A stretch of 64,000 nucleotides of DNA, taken from assembly GCA_947095585.1 (NCBI GenBank), contig OX352761.1, positions 92,259,833 through 92,323,832 of the forward strand, in the 5' to 3' direction. This DNA is from Nephrocerus scutellatus (lineage: Eukaryota; Arthropoda; Insecta; Diptera; Pipunculidae). Positions 11,265 to 23,274 of this stretch are shown here, in pieces; the first letter of the stretch is position 1; the number at the start of each line of letters is the position of its first letter. The notes beneath the pieces are model-generated. The model saw only the letters and a program-made list of their open reading frames with translations, made no database searches and was not told where the DNA came from. The position numbers were made by a program, and so were the translations under genes.

Positions 11265-12923
11265 AAAATATTTTTCCATTTTTCCAATTGAATTCGAATT
11301 TTAAGTTAACAAATGTAATAAGTAGTAACCAACTAGCAAATAAAAAGAACCTCACAATGTCACAATCACAAGAAAAAAACTCAAAAATGCGAATAATGCT
11401 GCGCGTCACTAAAATTTTCCAACAAACGCAACTAATTGAACGGACGAACTTGGTTACTTCTCTTAAGACGCAAAAACAATAACACCATGCAATAACAAAA
11501 ACGTAATGCAATAGTAATAATAACAAATTACTACTACTACTACAAAATTACATTTCGTGAAATGTGCCGTTATGTTTTCGGTTATCTTAATTTATTGTTT
11601 TGTTCAATGAGCCTGTTCCGAACAGTTCAGAACAGAAAAATATTAGGTTTTCGTGTTCAATGAGAAAAATTTCTGTCTGTTCTAGTTTATGTTCAATGAC
11701 TGTGCTCTGGACAGTTTTTCTGCACCTACTCTACTACTGAAATATAAAAATACTAGATGCTTCATAGGGAGAATATGACAGACATTAAAATATTATTGAA
11801 AATTTTAAAAACAACTAAATTAGCCAATAAATCGAAAAAGTGCAGTAAGTTTTTAACTGAACGCAGCGAAGCAGTAGATTTCTAAATTTATAAAAAATTG
11901 CAGCAGATTTACTGCAATTGCATTAAAGTCCGATCCCTGGAACCAGCCTGCCTAGAAAGAGCTTTCATTGCTGTCTTGATTACAAGCCCCCTTAACGTTG
12001 GGGGCGATGCGACCGGTATAAAAAATACTTTGTACAATCTAAGCTTTAAATCAATTGGTTGTTTTTTGGTTCAGTGGGTGAGCCGCCTAAAAGGCTGTTA
12101 CCGAATCGCAGTCGTTTTAGCATTATACAAGTACATTTCTAAATTGATAGAGAAAAACTGGGCCAATGGAAATTTCTTTAAAAGCATTATATGTGTACTC
12201 CCAACTAGTATAGGTGGTTTGCATTATTAATAATGTGTTTTTACTCGTCTCGCTGTAATCCCGTAGTATACGACTACATGAATGGAAAATATTTCAACAC
12301 TACCAAACGTGCTCAATAAAAATAACAGCAACAAAAACAATTTTAAAATATTGCTATGGCACGGAGGCAACTTCCTAGTTTCCTACTCTACTCTTGCATA
12401 ACAAAAACCACTCGGTTAAAAATTCAAGTTTGCTCATTTGATCGCACATTGTGAGATGGCACGGCAGTGTGTCTGTGTAGTGAACAGTGACCGTAATAGT
12501 AAAAAAATTAAAATATGAAATATTTTATCATCCTAGTACATTTATTTAACAACTACAATATAGAAACCAAAAAATGTAAATAATACACTATATTGGGGTC
12601 GTACCGTGCCGCTATTAGCAACTACTAGTATATAATAAGTATGTACATGATTATAGGCACACGAGATCGATAGCATAATGGCGGGAAAAAGTCTCCCACC
12701 GGAAATGCTTGCACTTTTTACTTTGCACTTCATCGTTGCGTGTCGTCTGTAGTGTTTTTCTTTCAAAAATGATCAGGTAATGTTGGATTTTGCATTTTGC
12801 GATCGCCTCTGTGTACTTACAGCCAGGTCAAAAGCGGTGTCTGCGATGTCTACATTGCAAATGTTTCATCTTGTTGTTGATTTATTAAATGAGCTATTTA
12901 AAAATAGCATTGGAAAAAGAACT
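11265..12923. other. spacer and putative upstream region of the phospholipase exon (unit A)
   Basis: About 1.65 kb, repeated almost unchanged at 20242-21916 and 28741-30414. The part next to the hAT gene contains a TTTTGTTCAATGAG end (11598-11611) and internal GTTCAATGA motifs to about 11745, related to the MITE at 59876-60215. Beyond about 11760 the sequence leads to the phospholipase start codon and must include its 5' untranslated region and promoter in unit C. No TATA box or initiator could be assigned with confidence. Open frames here are short and unconvincing. Confidence 0.5.
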
Positions 12924-13205
12924 ATGAATTTTCTGACCGATAAACATGTTATTGTTTTTTGTTTTATATATGCTCAGTGCTACTCAGATATAAATGTAAG
13001 CCCACCACCCAGTTTTGCAGTTGTGCGTGACATTAAAAGTGCTTTCCTTGCGGTATCAAACAATTTGCACTCTTTAAACAAACTAATACCACAAATGTTA
13101 AATTTGTCTGTTGTTAATCCAATATATGTGTTTGAAATTTATGATTTTCTGAGGATCTGTGAGAACTTCAAGTTGTGCATACTGCGCGTCAACATTGGCG
13201 AGTAG
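12924..13205 (+). pseudogene. truncated phospholipase A2 first exon, unit A (chimeric 93-codon ORF)
   Basis: The first 71 codons copy the 5' coding exon of the phospholipase A2 gene at 30415: MNFLTDKH followed by the hydrophobic signal-peptide core VIVFCFIYAQCYS. At 13138 the tandem-junction breakpoint cuts the exon, and the frame continues for 22 codons through sequence antisense to gypsy gag before a stop. The exon donor site, propeptide and catalytic exons are absent, so no phospholipase can be made. The upstream region is intact, so transcription of a short secreted-type peptide is possible but unproven. Confidence 0.7.
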
Positions 13206-13289
13206 CTTTACAAGTATCAACGAATCGTTTTTGAACTCCAGTCAACTGATGAACAATAAAACTTTTAAGTAATCTATGCCGTTTTTTTT

Positions 13290-13525
13290 TTTTTTTTAAA
13301 AATCTGCCGTAGATTGAATTTCTGGCTGTCAAGTTGTTCGTTTATCCAAAAAACCAATCTACGGTAGATTGGATTTCCCCTCAAACAGAAATTGATATTT
13401 TGGAAGATTTAAGCCTCTTCTCATTAACTGCAACAACAACACATGCAACAAAACAATGTAAAAAAAAGATTCTCAGCTTTCGTGTTCGTTTTTTCGAGAA
13501 AAAATCTACGATCGGCCGCAGATTG
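13290..13525. mobile_element. MITE-like insertion in gag (copy in unit B)
   Basis: Same insertion as in unit A at 6095-6340, with the palindrome CCAATCTACGGTAGATTGG and ends reading TCTGCCGTAGATT and AATCTACGATCGGCCGCAGA. A homopolymer T run of about 15 lies next to its left end. Confidence 0.55.
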
Positions 13526-13558
13526 CTAAAACAAAAAAAACACGACACTAGTATGCAG

Positions 13559-14063
13559 TCAGTTTTTGATGTCAAACATTTCAGCGTGCTTGTTGATTCG
13601 TGTTGCGTAGACTGAATAAGCTTCTTCCTCGGCCTTTTTTAACTCGATGCATTTGTGTCGGAGTGCGAATCTTGTTTCACGGTATTCGAATAGTCGCTTT
13701 AGTTTTGCAATAAATTCGTCGAAATCCAGCTCCGTAGGCTTTTTTTGGTAGTACGGGATCAGCAAAGGTGTCATAGTTTTCTCGTGAAAACTTGCTAAGC
13801 ACAAGCTGGATCTTCATTTGTGGCGTTAGCTCAGCTGGTAAGTACGTTTCGTGTCTATTAAACCACGTCTCGAATATTCTGTTCTCTTCCGGATTATATT
13901 CGAACTGTGTGATTAATTTCGCAGCTTCATTGATCTTGCGTTGATTCGAATCGATTACAGCTTCTTGTTGTACTTCGCCATCTTGGCCTAAACGTTGCAT
14001 TATTTGAGCCATTTGAGCTTGTTGCTGCAATTGTTACTGCATAAGCTTCATAAATTTCTCCAT
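13559..14063 (-). pseudogene. gypsy gag N-terminal half, unit B copy
   Basis: The - strand frame carries the Gln-rich N-terminus (MQQQAQMAQIMQRLGQ) and the FETWFNRHETYLPAEL region. At a run of seven A residues near 13744-13750 the frame slips by one, after which KKPTELDFDEFIAKLKRL, YRETRFALRHKCIELKK and RINKHAEMFDIKN continue up to the MITE. A stop codon (the CAATTGTTACTGC region, about 14030) separates the ATG-proximal MEKFMKLM part from the rest. The copy is truncated at the unit boundary. Confidence 0.6.
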
Positions 14064-14141
14064 GTCGGACAATTTTATGTTATGCACGTGTGAATATCGA
14101 AATTTATTTTTTGATAAATTCCTTAAAATCCTCGTGGCCAC

Positions 14142-14281
14142 TGTTGTAACTCGGAAGTAATACGAATAAGGTACAAACTAAATGATATTCTATTAGATCT
14201 TAACTATTTGGTGATAGGCAAATAAAAGAAATATCGATAGAGAGATAGAAAAGGAGAGGACTATAAATCTGGTTATCCACA
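14142..14281 (-). repeat. intact 140-bp gypsy 5' LTR, unit B
   Basis: Uninterrupted LTR, TGTGGATAACC... to ...GAGTTACAACA on the - strand, followed by the putative primer-binding site GTGGCCACGAGGAT (14141-14128). It provides the empty site for the mariner insertion of unit A (GGTACAAACT). Confidence 0.7.
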
Positions 14282-14680
14282 ATTATAATTATATATATAC
14301 CGATGGGTTAATCAGAAGGTCTTCTGTTCCCCAGTACAAACACAATTGCTTCGGTTAGGCGCGCCTGTTCAAATTGATACACAGTGTTTTTTTTTTATAA
14401 TTTTTAAACGGTAGAAGTACAATTATCAGTATATTAGTAGCTTAATATTTTTGTGTGATCTACGTTATTTGGATGCTTTGGATGAGTTATATGTACCTTT
14501 ATGGTGAACAGTAGATATTTTATCAATTTGATATACCGCGCCCGTTTTTACTGAATGTACCGAAATATGTACTAAAATACTTTTTTTATAAATTTTCTTT
14601 GAGAATTTTTCTTCAACTGTACCGCTTTTATTATAAATATTTATATATTATAAATAAAAATATTGTTTTGTTTTTTTATT

Positions 14681-17253
14681 TCATTTCATTTCATTTATTT
14701 TCATCAATGGAGTTTATACTCTGCTGATTACATAATAATATGATAAATATATACAACATACATATATAAAAATAATTAATATCATAAAAATTTTTTAATT
14801 AAGTTTTTAAATTCATTTCTAGATAGTAGAATGCCGTCAACGTGATTGCAGATATAGTTATAAAATTTTATACATCTAGATATTGGCTCATTTTGTCCGA
14901 AGTTCGCTCTATGAAAATTATTATAAAATAAATAATTATTTCTTAGTTGTCTAGAAGGAATGTTGATCGGTAATTTAGCAAGTAGTTCAGGACAGTTAAT
15001 ATTATATGTCAGAACATCCCTTATAAAAATAATACAAGAGGATCTTCTACGTTTTTCTAATTTTTCCATATCAATAAACAAACATCGGGTGTCATAGCAT
15101 GGAAAATTACAAGACCAATTAAAATGCCTTAAAGCGTATTTAGTAAAATTCTTTTGAATTCTTTCGATCCTATTAATGTGGGTGTTATAAATTGGAAACC
15201 AAACAACACAACAATATTCTAGAATTGGTCTCACTAACATTAGAAATAAATATTTTAATGTGTAAGGGTCTCTAAAGTCTTTAGAATTACGTTTCAAAAA
15301 TCCGTTCATTGAGTTTGCCTTCGCAACAACAAAATCTATATGCGATCCAAATGTCAATCTTTCATCAAATAAAACGCCCAAATCATTAACAATTGAAACT
15401 CTCTTAAAAATTTGAGTTTCATATGAATATTGGAATAATACTGGTGTTATACTGTGGTGAGCTGTAAAAACTTTGCATTTATTAAAGTTTAAATATAATT
15501 TATTTTGAAAACACCATTGACTTAGCTTATTTATTTCGTTTTGAAACACAAAACAATCGCTGACTGTCTTTACTTTTTTAAATATTTTTAAATCATCTGC
15601 ATATAAGAGACACTTTGCATTTTTTAAATTTTCAGTAATATCATTTACAAAAAGTAAAAATAGAATTGGACCGATATGGCTTCCTTGTGGAACTCCTGAT
15701 TTTGTCAAGATGACGTTCGAGCAAGTTTCTCCAATTCGGACCATTTGTAATCTGTTTGTTAAATATGAGGACAACCATTTATGCATATTGCCATGGATAC
15801 CAAGCTTATTCAACTTTTTTAAAAGTAAATTATGATCCACCCTATCAAAAGCCTTAGAAAAATCCGTGTACAGCACATCGACTTGTAAGCTGTTTTCTAA
15901 TGCATTGCAACAGAATGAAGTAAAGCATGTTAAATTTGTGACTGTAGAACGACCAGTCATAAATCCATGTTGAAATGGGGAAATAATTTCCTTTGTAACA
16001 AAATACAGTCTATTCTTAACTAGTTTTTCAAAAAGCTTTGGAATCGCTGACAATTTACGAATAGGTCTATAATTTTCAATAAGGTGTTTTCGACCGGATT
16101 TGAAAATAGGATTTAAATATGAAACTTTCCATTCATCTAGAAAGTGTCCCTTACTTAAAGATTCATTAAAAATTTTCAAAAGTGGGACTGAAATCGAATC
16201 AACACATCTCTTTAATACTAGAGGTGGTATAGAATCGAATCCAGCAGCCTTTTTTTCATCAATGTCTAAGAGTGCTTCTATAACTTCAGCTAAAGAAAGT
16301 TTTATATTACAAAGATCTATTATCTCGTCAGTATTATTATACTCATTCTGACAATTTGTGTTAAATGTCAAATCATAATTTTCCTGATAATACCTGGCAA
16401 AAAGATCACATATAGATTTAATGTCGTTGGCAACTTCACCCGAGTACTCCATGCTATTAGGAAAAATTTTGCTTTTTCTTTTAGAATTTAAATAAGACCA
16501 AAAAAATTTACTGTTTGACTTAATTCTGGACTCTGCTTGCCAAATGTATTGCTTATAAAGAAATTTGTTTAAAAATTCAAATTCTTTTCTAAGTCTTTTA
16601 AAATTCTGAATATCGGCCTGACATTTAGTTAATTTAGCAACTTTTTGAGCTTTGTTCTTGATGTTTTCCAGATTTCTTAGTCTAAAATTATACCATGGCA
16701 ATTTAAAATTAGATTTACTTTTTATCTTTGGAATAAATAAGGTAAATGCTTTATTTAAAACATTTGTGAAAATTTTAAACATATTTTTCAGGTCAACATT
16801 ATCCATAATATAATCCCAACTAATATTAAGTAGGTAATTATTTATATTTGAAAAGCTTGCTTTTTTGAAATCATAACGTATTCTATTGTCTTTACATTCA
16901 ATGTTGCAGTAGATGTATAGGGTGTTTTTTTAGGAGGTTTGTTTTTCCGATAGATGTCGTTTTATTTTATGACAGTTGTTTTGACAGCTCAAAGTGGCAT
17001 TTCTACTCAGTATTGTTTGGCAAATCATTATGAAAAAAAAAAAAAAAAAAAAATGACATTTGTGAAAAATAAAAAAACACCCGTTAGATATAACGTGTTT
17101 TTTTAAGAGGTTGCCGATTTTTTTTTTGAATAAAACACATATAAAATTATGAAATGACCAAAATTTTTTTTTATTTGGTAGATAATTTTTTGGCATTTAA
17201 CATTTAAACACAATTTCTGGCATATGGCTACCACGACTATTTTTCACAAATGT

Positions 17254-17284
<31 letters not shown>

Positions 17285-17891
17285 CATAATGATTTGCCAA
17301 ACAATACTGAGTAGAAATGCCACTTTGAGCTGTCAAAACAACTGTCATAAAATAAAACGACATCTATCGGAAAAACAAACCTCCCAAAAAAACACCCTTT
17401 ATGTATCAAATGATATTACAAGAGCTTTATGATGAATACAATTTGACAATAATGGATGAAGACATTGGTGTATATTATGTTTCAAATCATTTTGTACAAA
17501 AACTAAATCAAGAATTCTAAATAGATCATTTTTAATATTATTAATTTGATAAAAATTCATAGAATATAAATTATCTATCAAGATTGATTCATGTGATTTA
17601 CACACGTTAAATGGAATAAGTGTATCGGAATCAAGATTAGTTTGCCAATTAATATCTCCAACATTAAAATCACCAAGAACGCAGATATGTTGATTTTCCT
17701 CAGAATAAGTTGAAAGCTGTTCAATGTTTTCAACGTGTTTTTGATAAACATCAGGAGAACTTGTTGGTCGAATATAACTTAGAACAAAGTTAATTTCATG
17801 TGTAACATTTGAACTTCGTCCCACTGTAACACCAAGCTGCTCAATTTCATCAGATGTATTAGCGAGTTGTATTTGTTTGCTAATAAGTGAT
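14681..17891 (-). pseudogene. 5'-truncated non-LTR retrotransposon, unit B, disrupted by a MITE
   Basis: Same element as in unit C, but its ORF is split into an N-terminal endonuclease piece (17824-17400) and a reverse-transcriptase piece (16806-14782) by a MITE at 16918-17399. The RT piece has DFSKAFDRVDHNLLLKKL, GVPQGSHIGPILFLLFVND and the catalytic LLYADDLK box. The 3' end carries a (TGAAA)n tail next to 14681, and the 5' end is cut within the endonuclease domain at 17891. It belongs to the Jockey/CR1 group of insect elements by motif style. Confidence 0.8.
16918..17399. mobile_element. long-armed foldback MITE with TA duplication (unit B only)
   Basis: 482 bp flanked by TA (16916-16917 and 17400-17401). 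The two arms, about 16918-17085 and 17235-17399, are near-perfect inverted copies including AGGAGGTTTGTTTTTCCGAT and TTTGACAGCTCAAAGTGGCA, each with a long A or T run. The ends read TAGGGTGTTTTTTTA and the complement of AAAACACCCTT. Unit C has the clean empty site GATGTATGTATC at about 25899. The TA target suggests a Tc1/mariner-mobilised MITE. Confidence 0.85.
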
Positions 17892-18060
17892 CAGGGTTCG
17901 GACTTGAGACTTTGAATTCTGCAGCAAATTTGAAAAAAAAGCGAAGTAAATCCAAAATTTCCGCAGTAGTTTTTTTTTCAGACAAAAACCAAATAAAAAT
18001 GTGTTTTTATTCGAAATAATATACATGTACATGATTTATTTTTCATTTTTGTAATAATAA

Positions 18061-20241
18061 TTAAACAGGAATATACTTTCCCTCTATAAATTTATGCTTT
18101 TTAATGAATTTCATTAGGTCCAATGGAGGTATAAAAATATCAGTGTTATTTTTTATTAAACATTTTGAAAACATTAAATTTTCCACCGTTTCAACCTTTA
18201 GCCTATTTCTAAATTTATTTTTTATCAAATTCATTTCAGAAAACTTTCTTTCTGCTGCGGCACTACTATGCGGCAAAACTGCTAGTGTCAGCATATACTC
18301 AGCTAAGTTTTTAAATAAAAGTTCTTCCAAACTATTAGTTTGGTCCATTACTTTGACCCAAAATTGAGAAATATTTTTTTGATCAAACTCGTTAAAATTA
18401 AAGATCATAAAAGACCTCCATTCACTATTTAAAATTTCAACATTAACTTTCTGAAAAGGAAAAGCTTCAGTCATCTCTAAAATAGAATTCATTTTGCCTT
18501 CTTGAATTTTTTTTGGACTGAGATACTGCAGTAAACGGATTTTGTGATCATTAAAAGAAAATCTCTCTTTGATTTGATTACAAAGTTCAATGTAGTATTT
18601 TAAAACATTTTGTTTAATCTCAAAAACTGTCTGCCTTGACATATTTTGTTCATGCTTTTCAAATTCTATTCCACAAAAAACCATAAAAATATTACAATGA
18701 AATTCTTGATTTGAATAGTCTACATCAGTTCTTATGAACTGTTTTTTTAAAAAATTGTTAAGCAAATTCAGAAAAAATTCCTTGATTATAGGATAAAGCA
18801 GGTGTATCATAGTTTCTTCAGATTGAAAAATTTTGTTTATATTATTTGTTATATTTAAAATATATGACAAAAAAATTATATATGCTTTGTTTGTGTCATT
18901 TAATTCGATGTCTATATTAGCGATGTTGTATTCCTTTTTTTCCTCAAATGACAAAAGTACAAAATAATGTTGAAGGGCTATCCATTGTTCTAGAATTCTG
19001 TCAACTGCTGCTTTAACTGAAAGCCATCTAGTCGAGCATGAATTCAACATCTTATGAACATTTATATTAAAATAGTTTTAAAAATTTTTAAAATCAACTT
19101 GGCGTTTTTAACTATGGGAAAAGAAATTGAATATCGACTTCAATAGACTTTCCGGATTCAAAGGAAGTTTTTTAGCAGCTGCTTTTGAACAAAGGTGTAG
19201 TGAATGACATGTACATCCCAAATAAAAAAGATCAGGATTCAAATTTTAAGCTTCTCTTTTACCCCACGCAAGTCACCTTTCATTACTGCCGCATTATCTG
19301 TTCCTAAACCAATAAGATTTATATTGGGAATTTCAAGCCTTAAAAGATGGATTTTGACGGCATCAGCGATTGAATCAGCAGTCGAGCTATCTAGCTCTAT
19401 CATTCCAAAAAATGAATCTTTTATGGTTTTATTTTGTTGGTAACGTGCAATCAAAACCAAACATTTTTTTGTACTAATGTCAGTGCTTTCGTCTAATATG
19501 ATGGAAAATGACTGATTCTTTAAAAACTTACATATTTCATTTATGCTAAAAGCCGAAATTAATCGTACCAACCCTCCAGCTTTTTTCGGACCACAACAAA
19601 TTTTGTTTTCCCCCGGAGATAGGACCTTTATCAGGGTTGGTAGAGTTTCTAATACAGTGAAAGGTTGGTTATGTTGAACACAATACATAACCATTGTAAC
19701 CTCCTTTTGAAGATTTATATCTTTTGTTGCTCGATATGTCTTCTGTTTTTCTATTATACGAGGCAGAAATTTTTGATTTTTAAATTGAGTTTCCTTAAGC
19801 TTATGATAATTTGAATTTTCGTGTCTATTTAAATTTGAAATATTATTATCCAATTTTTTTTTTTGCAGAGTTTGCAAAATGCACCTAGGTTTCCGTCATT
19901 CTTAAGCCCATGTCTTGTTGGTTTCCCATTCAACTTTGTATTTTTGAGAATACTTTGCTTTTGAATTTACGGTTTCGCATCCTGTACCATCACAATCTTT
20001 ATTACGTCTAGAGATATAAAACAGATTAATATTTAAATTAGAACATTTAAATTAGATATTGAACGAATGTGTTTCTCACTTTTGTGTTTTAAACGCATTT
20101 GCTAATGCTAACGATGACGAGTTTCCGTCCTGTTGTACACTAAATGCAGAATTTTGACTACCGTAACGAAGAAAATATATATATTTAAATTAAGAAACTA
20201 ATTTCAACAAAACATTAATGAACTTACTTTTCAACCGGCAT
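18061..20241 (-). pseudogene. hAT-family transposase gene, unit B copy
   Basis: Orthologous within the array to 9086-11264, with the same exon starts, BED-finger shifts and in-frame UAA before the STRWLS block. It has one extra defect: a deletion near 19242 (reading ...GVKEKLKI*) shifts the frame after the second catalytic Asp region, separating it from the CHSLHLC segment. The C-terminal 329-codon part (MLNSCSTRWLSVKAAVDRIL to hATC) stays open. Confidence 0.8.
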
Positions 20242-21916
20242 AAAATATTTTTCCATTTTTCCAATTGAATTCGAATTTTAAGTTAACAAATGTAATAAGT
20301 AGTAACCAACTAGCAAATAAAAAGAACCTCACAATGTCACAATCACAAGAAAAAAACTCAAAAATGCGAATAATGCTGCGCGTCACTAAAATTTTCCAAC
20401 AAACGCAACTAATTGAACCGACGAACGGAAAAGTTTACTTACTTGGTTACTTCTCTTAAGACGCAAAAACAATAACACCATGCAATAACAAAAACGTAAT
20501 GCAATAGTAATAATAACAAATTACTACTACTACTACAAAATTACATTTCGTGAAATGTGCCGTTATGTTTTCGGTTATCTTAATTTATTGTTTTGTTCAA
20601 TGAGCCTGTTCCGAACAGTTCAGAACAGAAAAATATTAGGTTTTCGTGTTCAATGAGAAAAATTTCTGTCTGTTCTAGTTTATGTTCAATGACTGTGCTC
20701 TGAACAGTTTTTCTGCACCTACTCTTCTACTGAAATATAAAAATACTAGATGCTTCATAGGGAGAATATGACAGACATTAAAATATTATTGAAAATTTTA
20801 AAAACAACTAAATTAGCCAATAAATCGAAAAAGTGTAGTAAGTTTTTAACTGAACGCAGCGAAGCAGTAGATTTCTAAATTTATAAAAAATTGCAGCAGA
20901 TTTACTGCAATTGCATTAAAGTCCGATCCCTGGAACCAGCCTGCCTAGAAAGAGCTTTCATTGCTGTCTTGATTACAAGCCCCCTTAACGTTGGGGGCGA
21001 TGCGACCGGTATAAAAAATACTTTGTACAATCTAAGCTTTAAATCAATTGGTTGTTTTTTGGTTCAGTGGGTGAGCCGCCTAAAAGGCTGTTACCGAATC
21101 GCAGTCGTTTTAGCATTATACAAGTACATTTCTAAATTGATAGAGAAAAACTGGGCCAATGGAAATTTCTTTAAAAGCATTATATGTGTACTCCCAACTA
21201 GTATAGGTGGTTTGCATTATTAATAATGTGTTTTTACTCGTCTCGCTGTAATCCCGTAGTATACCACTACATGAATGGAAAATATTTCAACACTACCAAA
21301 CGTGCTCAATAAAAATAACAGCAACAAAAACAATTTTAAAATATTGCTATGGCACGGAGGCAACTTCCTAGTTTCCTACTCTACTCTTGCATAACAAAAA
21401 CCACTCGGTTAAAAATTCAAGTTTGCTCATTTGATCGCACATTGTGAGATGGCACGGCAGTGTGTCTGTGTAGTGAACAGTGACCGTAATAGTAAAAAAA
21501 TTAAAATATGAAATATTTTATCATCCTAGTACATTTATTTAACAACTACAATATAGAAACCAAAAAATGTAAATAATACACTATATTGGGGTCGTACCGT
21601 GCCGCTATTAGCAACTACTAGTATATAATAAGTATGTACATGATTATAGGCACACGAGATCGATAGCATAATGGCGGGAAAAAGTCTCCCACCGGAAATG
21701 CTTGCACTTTTTACTTTGCACTTCATCGTTGCGTGTCGTCTGTAGTGTTTTTCTTTCAAAAATGATCAGGTAATGTTGGATTTTGCATTTTGCGATCGCC
21801 TCTGTGTACTTACAGCCAGGTCAAAAGCGGTGTCTGCGATGTCTACATTGCAAATGTTTCATCTTGTTGTTGATTTATTAAATTAGCTATTTAAAAATAG
21901 CATTGGAAAAAGAACT
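20242..21916. other. spacer and putative upstream region of the exon copy (unit B)
   Basis: Copy of the unit A spacer, with the TTTTGTTCAATGAG end at 20591-20604. It carries the segment AAAAGTTTACTTACTT near 20430 that is missing from unit A. No gene is seen. Confidence 0.5.
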
Positions 21917-22198
21917 ATGAATTTTCTGACCGATAAACATGTTATTGTTTTTTGTTTTATATATGCTCAGTGCTACTCAGATATAAATGTAAGCCCACCA
22001 CCCAGTTTTGCAGTTGTGCGTGACATTAAAAGTGCTTTCCTTGCGGTATCAAACAATTTGCACTCTTTAAACAAACTAATACCACAAATGTTAAATTTGT
22101 CTGTTGTTAATCCAATATATGTGTTTGAAATTTATGATTTTCTGAGGATCGGTGAGAACTTCAAGTTGTGCATACTGCGCGTCAACATTGGCGAGTAG
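21917..22198 (+). pseudogene. truncated phospholipase A2 first exon, unit B (chimeric 93-codon ORF)
   Basis: Same chimeric frame as in unit A, starting MNFLTDKHVIVFCFIYAQ and crossing the B/C junction into antisense gag. It differs in the tail (one Cys to Gly change). The sequence upstream of the ATG has an in-frame TAG where units A and C read GAG, which supports the downstream ATG as the real start. It lacks a donor site and all catalytic sequence. Confidence 0.7.
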
Positions 22199-22279
22199 CT
22201 TTACAAGTATCAACGAATCGTTTTTGAACTCCAGTCAACTAATGAACAATAAAACTTTTAAGTAATCTATGTCGTTTTT

Positions 22280-22518
22280 TTTTTTTTTAAAAAAATCTGC
22301 CGTAGATTGAATTTCTGGCTGTCAAGTTGTTCGTTTATCCAAAAAACCAATCTACGGTAGATTGGATTTCCCCTCAAACAGATCTTGATATTTTGGAAGA
22401 TTTAAGCCTCTTCTCATTAACTGCAACAACAACACATGCAACAAAACAATGTAAAAAAAAGATTCTCGGCTTTCGTGTTCGTTTTTTCGAGAAAAAATCT
22501 ACGATCGGCCGCAGATTG
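22280..22518. mobile_element. MITE-like insertion in gag (copy in unit C)
   Basis: Third tandem copy of the insertion described at 6095-6340, with the same CCAATCTACGGTAGATTGG palindrome. Confidence 0.55.
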
Positions 22519-22551
22519 CTAAAACAAAAAAAACACGACACTAGTATGCAG

Positions 22552-23056
22552 TCAGTCTTTGATGTCAAACATTTCAGCGTGCTTGTTGATTCGTGTTGCG
22601 TAGACTGAATAAGCTTCTTCCTCGGCCTTTTTTAACTCGATGCATTTGTGTCGGAGTGCGAATCTTGTTTCACGGTATTCGAATAGTCGCTTTAGTTTTG
22701 AAATAAATTCGTCGAAATCCAGCTCCGTAGGCTTTTTTTGGTAGTACGGGATCAGCAAAGGTTTCATAGTTTTCTCGTGAAAACTTGCTAAGCACAAGCT
22801 GGATCTTCATTTGTGGCGTTAGCTCAGCTGGTAAGTACGTTTCGTGTCTATTAAACCACGTCTCGAATATTCTGTTCTCTTCCGGATTATATTCGAACTG
22901 TGTGATTAATTTCGCAGCTTCATTGATCTTGCGTTGATTCGAATCGATTACAGCTTCTTGTTGTACTTCGCCAGCTTGGCCTAAACGTTGCATTATTTGA
23001 GTCATTTGAGCTTGTTGCTGCAATTGTTACTGCATAAGCTTCATAAATTTCTCCAT
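22552..23056 (-). pseudogene. gypsy gag N-terminal half, unit C copy
   Basis: As unit B: the MQQQAQMTQIMQRLGQAGEV start, the frame slip at the A7 run near 22737, then KKPTELDFDEFISKLKRL and RINKHAEMFDIKD. Shared frame slips show that this gag was already inactive before the copies formed. Confidence 0.6.
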
Positions 23057-23134
23057 GTCGGACAATTTTATGTTATGCACGTGTGAATATCGAAATTTAT
23101 TTTTTGATAAATTCCTTAAAATCCTCGTGGCCAC

Positions 23135-23274
23135 TGTTGTAACTCGGAAGTAATACGAATAAGGTACAAACTAAATGATATTCTATTAGATCTTAACTAT
23201 TTGGTGATAGGCAAATAAAAGAAATATCGATAGAGAGATAGAAAAGGAGAGGACTATAAATCTGGTTATCCACA
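23135..23274 (-). repeat. intact 140-bp gypsy 5' LTR, unit C
   Basis: TGTGGATAACC to GTTACAACA on the - strand, same length as in unit B and followed by the same putative primer-binding site. Confidence 0.7.

Larger units (their letters stand above)
5959..13138 (+). repeat. tandem unit A (7.2 kb) of a head-to-tail triplication
   Basis: Unit A runs from inside gypsy gag to inside the first coding exon of the phospholipase A2 gene. Order: gag piece, MITE, gag N-terminus, 5' LTR (with mariner), 0.4 kb flank, a unit-specific 0.9 kb, hAT gene, spacer, exon start. It joins unit B through the 3-bp filler TTA (13139-13141). It differs from B and C by lacking the 2.7-kb non-LTR element and having the mariner insertion. 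Aligned parts look about 99 percent identical by eye. Confidence 0.9.
13142..22131 (+). repeat. tandem unit B (9.0 kb) of a head-to-tail triplication
   Basis: Same order as unit A, but with the non-LTR element (14681-17891) present and the LTR uninterrupted. It contains a 482-bp MITE inside the non-LTR element that units A and C lack. It joins unit C with the filler TTA (22132-22134), identical to the A/B junction. It looks nearly identical to unit C apart from the MITE and scattered single-base changes. Confidence 0.9.

Noticed and set aside
11898..12230. 110-codon + strand frame repeated in units A and B
   Set aside because: Broken in unit C, where it ends after 84 codons; no recognisable domain.
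12462..12520. Short ATG frame (MARQCVCVVNSDRN...) as a THAP-type zinc finger start
   Set aside because: Stops after 20 codons and lacks the C2CH spacing; no splice continuation was found.
12542..12766. 74-codon - strand frame repeated in B and C
   Set aside because: Repeated only because the unit is tandem; no domain, and it sits antisense to the upstream region of the phospholipase exon.
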